A stretch of DNA of 64,000 nt from positions 33,563,676 through 33,627,675 of the forward strand of contig CM049311.1 in NCBI GenBank assembly GCA_026874595.1, written 5' to 3'. This document shows positions 58,228 through 64,000 of this stretch, piece after piece. Each line of letters opens with the position of its first letter. Within the stretch, counting starts at the first letter, position 1. A program made the translations under genes and the position numbers. The notes under the pieces were generated by a model. It ran no database searches, was not told where the DNA came from, and was given only the letters and a program-made list of their open reading frames with translations. The DNA is from Sipunculus nudus (Eukaryota; Annelida; Sipuncula; Golfingiida; Sipunculidae).

Positions 58228-59499
58228 TGCAATATTGATAAGACAGGATTGGGTCAATACTGATGCAACCATGATTGCTTCTGACAAGAACTGCGATAGC
58301 ATGGCTCCGAAATTCAAGGCGCCTGTACCATACGCCCAATTATACAAAACTACACAGAGTAGAAAAACTGACAGCAAGCAGATCATTCCGAAACATATCA
58401 TCCGCAATGGCCAACAGCCGACATACTAGGTCGTGTTGGTCCCGTATGTCTTCAATATCAATTTCACTCTCTTCAGTTTCATTGAAGAACTGTTCACATG
58501 ACTAGTTAACGTACATGAATTCTTTGTAGATGACATAACTGCATGCGCTAAATAGCACCGCCGTGGTGCCGACAGCGAAAAACGAAACTGGCGTAATGCA
58601 GCAGTATATTATTAATAAAGTGTCAGAGAAAGGAGATTCCAAACTGAGCGGTGCCGTTGCAAACAACTTTATAGAGTTGTCAACCTCCCAAAAAAATAGA
58701 AAGAAAAAAGAACGCCAACGTACCCGCAAATGTATATAGTCAACGTGTAACCGTGGAGTACAAAACATAACAGTCTTAGGGATTTCTCGTAACCTTCTGG
58801 TTTTGTTTTAAAATTGGCAAGACTGTCCATTAGCCGAGCGTCATAAATTTTTCCCAAAACCTCAACAAAATCTGCGAGTTTTTTGGTCTTAGCGGTCAGC
58901 GTAGTGGCGTAACTGGCCAGTTGAACGCAGTTTGCCATAATGATGAGTTTATTAAAAAGCGCTTTGCAAAAAGTGTCGGTATTTGACAGCAAGAGCATGA
59001 CTCTGGTCATGTTGTACCAGTGGATCAAGAGACATTCTGAGGTATAAAAGCAGAGAAGCCAGAGTTTTAGTTAAGGTATCCGTCGTCCGGTGATAAGTCG
59101 ACCCCAGTGGACACCGCATAGGATAGGGTGCAACTCAATCCCTTGTAAATAGTGGTAGAACCATCTGTCCTTTGTCTTTGTGCCCTCAGTTTCCGTATCC
59201 GTATCCAAAGGAACATTTATAATCTTTGTGCCACCAACTAGCTGATTAAAGAAGTATTCGACCCGACTGGTTGGTTCCGACGATCCTACGTGTCCTGTCT
59301 GGTCCTTCATATACAAAGGAGAGGTTGTATAGAAAGGAGTCGAATATCCGCTTTCTGACTGTATCAAGGCACAGGCGGAATTGACAGGTCGTTGCGGAGC
59401 CCTAGCCACCGTTACGTTCTCTCTTCCTGTGCTTCGTCGGTCTCCGCTGTGAGAGATACCTACGTCGCGTATATGACGGCTGGTGGTTGAGATAAACAA
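58228..59499 (-). pseudogene. GRL pseudogene, long 5' exon
   Basis: Carries the presumed TM1-TM6 region. The donor GCA|GTAGGT lies at 58228/58227, phase 0, matching the phase-0 acceptor of the terminal exon. The nominal start at 59499 is a TTG and the true start is not resolved; an open frame continues a little upstream. In both stop positions the same frame continues on the other side, showing point nonsense changes rather than exon ends. Confidence 0.6.
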
Positions 59500-59504
59500 G
59501 ATAG

Positions 59505-59985
59505 TGATCCAGGTGTTTTGTTCACGATTAGGATAACCACCGTAGATGTTAAACTCAAATGTTTACCATATTTTTCTGACGTTTTCTTCATTTGAAAATA
59601 TTTTTCCAGAAGCGTATCATTCTCGGAGATGAGTATAGCGAGCTGTAAGTTTCGCCTGATATGCATTTAGCTGTTATAGGCCTATATAAAAATCATCCCC
59701 GTACGGAGGCGCGGTAAAAAGCTGTAGCTGCAATTAGTGGAAAAACGATACGATATTCAGTGAGGCGTTTTGTCCATTAGCTGTAATGATATTTTTTCAA
59801 TTAAGTCTACCCAGGTGCATAATTACGGGGTTGACTAAAAGGCTGACTAATCATATCAACAAATAAGGAATAATGAATTTGGCTGATCCAAAACACACTA
59901 TCATATACTGCAACGTTTTAGTTGAACACACGGGAAGATTGATTCCTGTTCAGTCAATGAGGCCACGCCAAAGTAATTTTTTATG
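59505..59985. other. Spacer between the GRL pseudogene and the LTR element
   Basis: No supported gene; may include the original 5' end or promoter of the chemoreceptor. Confidence 0.35.
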
Positions 59986-59988
59986 GAT

Positions 59989-60292
59989 TGTAACACTGGG
60001 ACACACACATATCACATGGTCCAGCTGACAGTGTGACCCTTAGCTAAGGTCACCCCGGGTCAGCTTGCCAGCATACTCATTAATCTGGCAGATGTCCCAT
60101 CAGAGCTGGCCAGCCTGGCGCCTGTGTATAATGTATATCCACTTGACCAAGACAGGGCTGCAGGGGTATCAATGACAGGGAGGGGTTAGTTTAGATGGGA
60201 AAATTTAGTCTGGATCGAGCGTTGACTCCGTGTAGATGTACAAGTATGGAATAAAGGACATCGTGAGATTCTTGTGTTGTTACAAGTTTACA
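59989..60292 (+). mobile_element. 5' LTR of a Ty3/gypsy retrotransposon
   Basis: Begins TGTAACACTGGGACACAC and ends TTACA (60284, or more likely 60292, which leaves 2 nt before the primer-binding site). TGTAA/TTACA are the short inverted ends. It contains a TATA-like TGTATAATGTATAT (about 60124) and AATAAA at 60250-60255 close to the 3' end, the usual order for an LTR promoter and polyadenylation signal. The 3' LTR lies beyond the window, so pairwise LTR dating is not possible here. Confidence 0.75.
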
Positions 60293-60294
60293 AG

Positions 60295-60312
60295 TGGCGC
60301 AGTCGGCAGGAT
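60295..60312 (+). promoter_or_regulatory. Primer-binding site
   Basis: TGGCGCAGTCGGCAGGAT directly after the LTR. TGG followed by complementarity to a tRNA 3' end is the minus-strand priming site of LTR elements; this GCGCAGTCGG form is common in gypsy-type elements. The priming tRNA is not determined. Confidence 0.7.
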
Positions 60313-60325
60313 AATAGTTCAGTCA

Positions 60326-61140
60326 TGGCATTATCATCAGAAAACACAGGATTAGTTCAGAACAGACCAGTAGTAATGCCGGAAATATTCTCTGTAAAGA
60401 ATGGTGACAGATGGCTAGTTTGGAAGAGACATTTTGAAAGGTGTGCCGTCATTAACAACTGGGATGATACAGCCAAATTACAGTTCCTACCCGTTCGCTT
60501 GCGGGGAAGAGCAGAACAGATATTTGATGATGCTCTTGAAGCAGAATGTGCAGCCTACAAGGAGGTCATTGACTTTATGGACAATAGGTTAACACCATCA
60601 TCCAGAGATTCTTATCAAAGAGAATTTGAAGTGAGGTCCATCTTGCCGCATGAAGAACTGAGCGATTTTGCCAGCGCAATAGCCAGGCTTCTTAAACAAG
60701 CCTACCCAAATATGGATGCGGATACCAGAGAGGAAATGCTGGTTAAGAAATTCACCAACAGCATCCAGGACCGCGAATGTCGCATGCGCTTGAAATTAGA
60801 ACGCCCTCCAACATTGAAAACAGCCGTAGAACTGGCGGAACAGCATCAGGCTGTCCTCAAGGAAGAACAGGTGAGCCATAAAAGAGTCAACATGGTTAAT
60901 GATAGAGTAGCGAGTGAATCTGATACAACTTACAGAGCCCTTAAAAATGCACTGGATAAAAATACTGAAGTAATGACCCAGATGATGAAATTATTGACTG
61001 CTTCACAACAACCCTACATGAGTAATTATGAAAATTGGGGACATTCTGATGTTGAGTGCTGGGCTTGTGGACAATATGGACACATACAGAGAGACTGTCC
61101 ACAGAGAGATAGGCGTAAGCAGAGACAGACAAAAAACTAA
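60326..61140 (+). CDS. gag: Gag-like polyprotein of the Ty3/gypsy element
   Basis: An uninterrupted frame of about 271 codons from the ATG at 60326 (an open reading before it starts at a TTG). The capsid-like helical region includes WLVWKRHFERCAVINNW, LRGRAEQIFDDAL and a block with LTPSSRDSYQREFEVRS. A C-terminal CCHC knuckle CWACGQYGHIQRDC (about 61057-61098) is the RNA-binding nucleocapsid signature. A basic tail follows. Gag assembles the intracellular particle in these elements. It is the only open frame of the element without a visible break, while pol downstream is damaged. Confidence 0.85.
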
Positions 61141-61154
61141 GACCTGCTGTTGCT

Positions 61155-61565
61155 GTGGGTCAAGCATCAGCTATTGAAAGAAAGACCCAGAGAGACATTC
61201 AGGAACGGAATAACCATTCAGTGCCATCGATGAGTGCAGCGGTTGATTTTGCTGTATATGCCTCTGGCAAGGTTAGTGGAATTCCGATAAAAATGTTAGT
61301 GGATAGTGGTTCGGCAGTGACACTAGTCGACAGCAAATTGTGGGCTGACACAAAACTTAATGTGAGCTTATCGAAGGTCCCGTACCCTGTAGTGTGAGCT
61401 AATGGTCAGCCATTGCTGGTGGAGGGAGCAGCTGAGGTTGAGATCCAGGTGGCTGGGATATGTGAAAACCACCATATGATAGTTGTCACAGATAAAACGC
61501 AGGACTGTATCCTGGGAATCGACTTCCTCGAGAAGCATTCATTTGTGGTGGATTTTTGGAAAAGG
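61155..61565 (+). pseudogene. Retropepsin region of the gypsy pol, interrupted
   Basis: The active-site motif appears as LVDSGSAVTLVD (D-S-G, about 61305). The conserved ILG.DFL element is near 61511. A TGA at 61396-61398 cuts the domain between the two, and a frame change follows near 61555. The protease would process Gag-Pol in an active element; this copy cannot make it intact. Confidence 0.78.
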
Positions 61566-62236
61566 TGCTGACAGATGTGGAACAGAGCTGTGAAACAGAA
61601 CACCGGGTACTACATGTGACACTTGCAGAAAACATAACTATACCACCAGAACATCAAATTATTGTGCATGGTAATGTTCAGATTGGTCTGGGAGTCAGTG
61701 CTGCGTTGGGATTTGTGGAACCTGAAAAACGCTTTGTTGAAAGAAATGAAGTAATCATCACCAGAGGGTTAGCTGAGCCAGATAATAACAACCAAGTACC
61801 AATATGTATTCTAAATCCCATGTCCACCCCTGCCAAACTGTATAAAGGTGCAAATATAGGAGAATATCATCCGGTCGCTTGTGGTGATAAACACATATCA
61901 GACAAATGTCCTGTGTGCTATACAGTAAGCCTTCACGAAGAAGCAGCCGAGTGCAACCAAGAGCACTGTATCAGTACGTCTGACTTCAAGCATCCGCTCA
62001 CAGAGAGAGATATCGCAGAACTGTTCAATTTATCTGACACGCCATTAGAGCCAGCTGAATTTGAGCGACTTACCAAACTTTTACATAAATGTGAAGAAGT
62101 GATTTCGGTAAGTCCCCATGACCTTGGACGGACAAGCCAGCTTAAACACAGTATCAACACCGGTGATAACCATCCAGTCAGACAGGGTCAACGCCGATTA
62201 GGCCGCACAAATTCAACGAAGCACAAAGACAGATAG
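61566..62236 (+). pseudogene. Linker between protease and reverse transcriptase of the gypsy pol
   Basis: An open frame of 226 codons (61556-62236) with a typical pre-RT region: an Asp/Asn-rich middle and a block around SVSPHDLGRTSQLKHSINTG, corresponding to the D.G......H.I.T element that precedes gypsy reverse transcriptases. A frame change near 62215 removes the junction to the RT core. Confidence 0.7.
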
Positions 62237-62239
62237 ATC

Positions 62240-63040
62240 GTATGCTTCAGGAAGGGATAGTCAAACCATCCACTAGCCCATGGGCATCTCCGATTGTTTT
62301 GGTCAACATACCGAACGGGGAAACGAGGTTCTGTGTGGATTTTCGCCGCCTAAATAGTCTCACCAAGAAAGATGCTTATCCACTACCAAGAATTGATGAC
62401 ACACTAGACGCGTTGCATAGTGCCATTTTTTTCTCCACTCTAGATCTAGCCAGCGGTTATTGGCAAGTAGAAATGGACTCAAAAGATCAAGAAAAACTGC
62501 TTTTGTGACACCCTTCGGTTTGTTTAAATTTAGTGTTATGCCTTTCGGATTATGTAACGCCCCAGCGACCTTTGCAAGATTGATGGAAACTGTGCTTTCA
62601 GGACTTAACCGGAAGTTGTGCCTTGTATATTTGGATGACATCATTGTATTCAGTGAAACACTTGACAGTCATCTTGAGCGTTTACATGAGGTCCTTGAGA
62701 AAATCCAAAAAGCTGGACTCAAAATAAAACCAAGGAAGTGCCTGTTATTTAGAGAGAAAGTACATTTCTTTGGACATACCATCTCTGGAGACGGGATTGA
62801 GACAGATTGTGAGAAAACCAACACAATTACAGCCTGGCCCCGTCCAACCACTCTGTCTGACCTGCAAAGCTTCTTAGGACTAGCTTCCTATTACCGCAGA
62901 TTCATAAAAGGGTTTGCAGATATTGCTAAACCCCTTCACAAACTGACCTGTAAAGGCGCAATATTTTACAGTGGACTCAAGAATGTGAGAAAGCCTTTAC
63001 CATCCTTAAAGAGAAACTTACTTCTACTCCTGTTCTAGCA
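62240..63040 (+). pseudogene. Reverse transcriptase of the gypsy element, frameshifted
   Basis: Motifs are present in order: SPWASPIVLV, RFCVDFRRLNSLT, DAYPLPRIDD, FFSTLDLASGYWQV (catalytic Asp), then after a frame change near 62495, FSVMPFGLCNAPATFARLM, LVYLDDIIVFS (Y-L-D-D catalytic pair, about 62625) and HFFGHTISGDGI with the connection motif SFLGLASYYRRFI. The YLDD and FGL.NAP.TF forms are typical of Ty3/gypsy. Breaks at about 62495 and 62975 show that the copy is inactive. Confidence 0.85.
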
Positions 63041-63520
63041 TATCCAACAACTGATGCTGAATTCATTCTTGACACTGATGCTAGTGGCACTGGCATCGGT
63101 GGGGTATTATCCAAAATTCAGGATGGAGAAGAACGGGTTGTAGCCTATGCCAGTAGGACACTGAGTAAGCCTGAACGAAATTATTCAGTTACCAGACAAG
63201 AACTCCTGGCGGTGGTTCATTTTACCAAACATTTCCGTCACTATTTGCTCGGAAGACATTTCCGTCTGAGAACAGACCACGGGTCGCTACGATGGCTGCA
63301 TAATTTCAAAGAGCCCATGGTCAAATCGCAAGATGGTTGGAACATCTCTCAGCTTTTGACTTTACCATTGAACATCGTAAGGGTTTAAGTCATCAGAACG
63401 CTGATGCACTGTCCAGAAAGCCATGCGGTGGTACTTCTCATGCAGTCACAAATTTAAATTCAGAAAATAGCAGGAGTATCATACGCCGTATCAAAGAATG
63501 GTGGAACCAGTAACTGGGCT
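63041..63520 (+). pseudogene. RNase H-like region of the gypsy pol, broken
   Basis: In a third frame, DTDASGTGIGGVLSK (about 63070), VAYASRTLS, RNYSVTRQELLAVV and a TDHGSLRWL block give the D/E/D catalytic residues of the pol RNase H. A frame change near 63310 and stops near 63385 and 63510 end it. Confidence 0.7.
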
Positions 63521-63559
63521 CCAAGTTGGACAAACCAGGAAATACGTAATTGGCAATTA

Positions 63560-64000
63560 GGTGACTCAGATCTGTCTATGTTTCTGAAATGGCAGGAGGC
63601 TGGACATGGTAAACCAAGTAAACAAACAGTACACGGCTGCAGTCGTAATGTGCATATCTTAGTGAATCAGTGGGACCAGTTGGAGATGCAGCAAGGCATT
63701 CTGTACCGACGCTTTGAAGATCGGAACGGCAAAACCATCCGCTTCCAGTTAGTATTACCTTGTTCCCTGGTTCCAGAAGTACTGAAAGTATTGCATGATG
63801 CCCCAAGTGCTGGCCACCTTGGTGTCACTAAAACTGTACAGAAAGTCCGTGAACGATTCTACTGGCCTGGACTTTACCGCGATACTGAAAATTGGTGTAG
63901 AAAATGCAAACTATGTGGCATTGGCAAACAATATGCTAGAAAAAAAGGCGGGCACCACTAGCTAGCACCGTGTCAGGATACCCCATGGAAAGATTAGCCA
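63560..64000 (+). pseudogene. N-terminal integrase fragment, cut by the window edge
   Basis: The frame 63578-63961 carries the HHCC zinc-binding region (VLHDAPSAGHLGVTKT, then RFYWPGLYRDTENWCRKCKL with C..C). A TAG at 63959-63961 stops it. The core catalytic DDE region and the 3' LTR, if present, lie outside the window. Confidence 0.78.

Larger units (their letters stand above)
56614..59499 (-). pseudogene. Gustatory-receptor-like (GRL) chemoreceptor pseudogene
   Basis: A multi-exon seven-transmembrane receptor of the insect Gr / invertebrate GRL superfamily, inferred from architecture and the terminal signature. The long 5' exon (59499 to 58228) runs through a polar N-terminus, FYHYLQGIELHPILCGVHWG (TM1 region), LCFYTSECLLIHWYNMTRVM, and a loop with KLADFVEVLGKIYDARLMDS. 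Hydrophobic blocks follow (LCFVLHGYTLTIYICGYVGV; LLIIYCCITPVSFFAVGTTA), then CRLLAIADDMFRNDLLAVSF and LTQSCLINIA. The last exon (56736-56614) carries TYPVIVFQF, matching the family TYhhhhhQF motif. In-frame stops lie at 59073-59071 and 58504-58502; frame breaks lie in the A7 run at 58690-58696 and near 58345. At least one internal exon between 58227 and 56737 is not identified. The four lesions point to a pseudogene, although one lies in a homopolymer run. Confidence 0.66.

Overview
The window looks like a piece of a large, AT-rich, intron-bearing metazoan nuclear genome, most likely a lophotrochozoan and probably a mollusc. This is inferred from three things: a metabotropic glutamate receptor with spliced coding exons, relics of a gustatory-receptor-like chemoreceptor and a secreted C-type lectin, and a dense mix of non-LTR, Ty3/gypsy, hAT, SINE and Helitron-like repeats with central tandem arrays of a kind familiar from molluscs. 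Long (TA)n tracts are scattered throughout. I see no operon, bacterial gene, CRISPR array or rRNA.

Layout. 1-7 kb: two decayed non-LTR reverse-transcriptase relics, one on each strand. 7.6-11.1 kb, minus strand: the only apparently intact protein gene, a class C GPCR of the metabotropic glutamate receptor type with two coding exons (11043-8962 and 8415-7891). 11-24 kb: a tRNA-derived SINE, a 45-bp minisatellite carrying an open frame, a 41-bp minisatellite, a duplicated AT-rich block, a small TA-flanked inverted-repeat element and a 236-bp tandem duplication. 24-32 kb: a second SINE, L2/CR1-like 3' ends, and two Helitron-like elements with 150- and 180-bp internal repeats. 35.7-40.4 kb: a possible small membrane-protein gene broken by one base, then a three-exon C-type lectin pseudogene holding an antisense gypsy relic and a SINE in its introns. 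42-44.5 kb: degenerate tandem arrays, an inverted-repeat element and another Helitron-like 3' end. 47.2-53.7 kb: an L1/Tx1-type LINE split by a 2,061-bp hAT-type element with perfect 8-bp target duplications. 55.2-55.7 kb: an endonuclease relic of another LINE. 56.6-59.5 kb, minus strand: a gustatory-receptor-like pseudogene. 59.99 kb to the end: the 5' LTR, primer-binding site, gag and damaged pol of a Ty3/gypsy element that runs off the window.

Only the glutamate receptor reads as a functional gene. The lectin and chemoreceptor are recognisable but carry in-frame stops or frameshifts. Several lesions lie in or near A or T runs, so sequencing or assembly error should be excluded before they are called pseudogenes. 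All exon joins and family calls were made by eye, without any database search.
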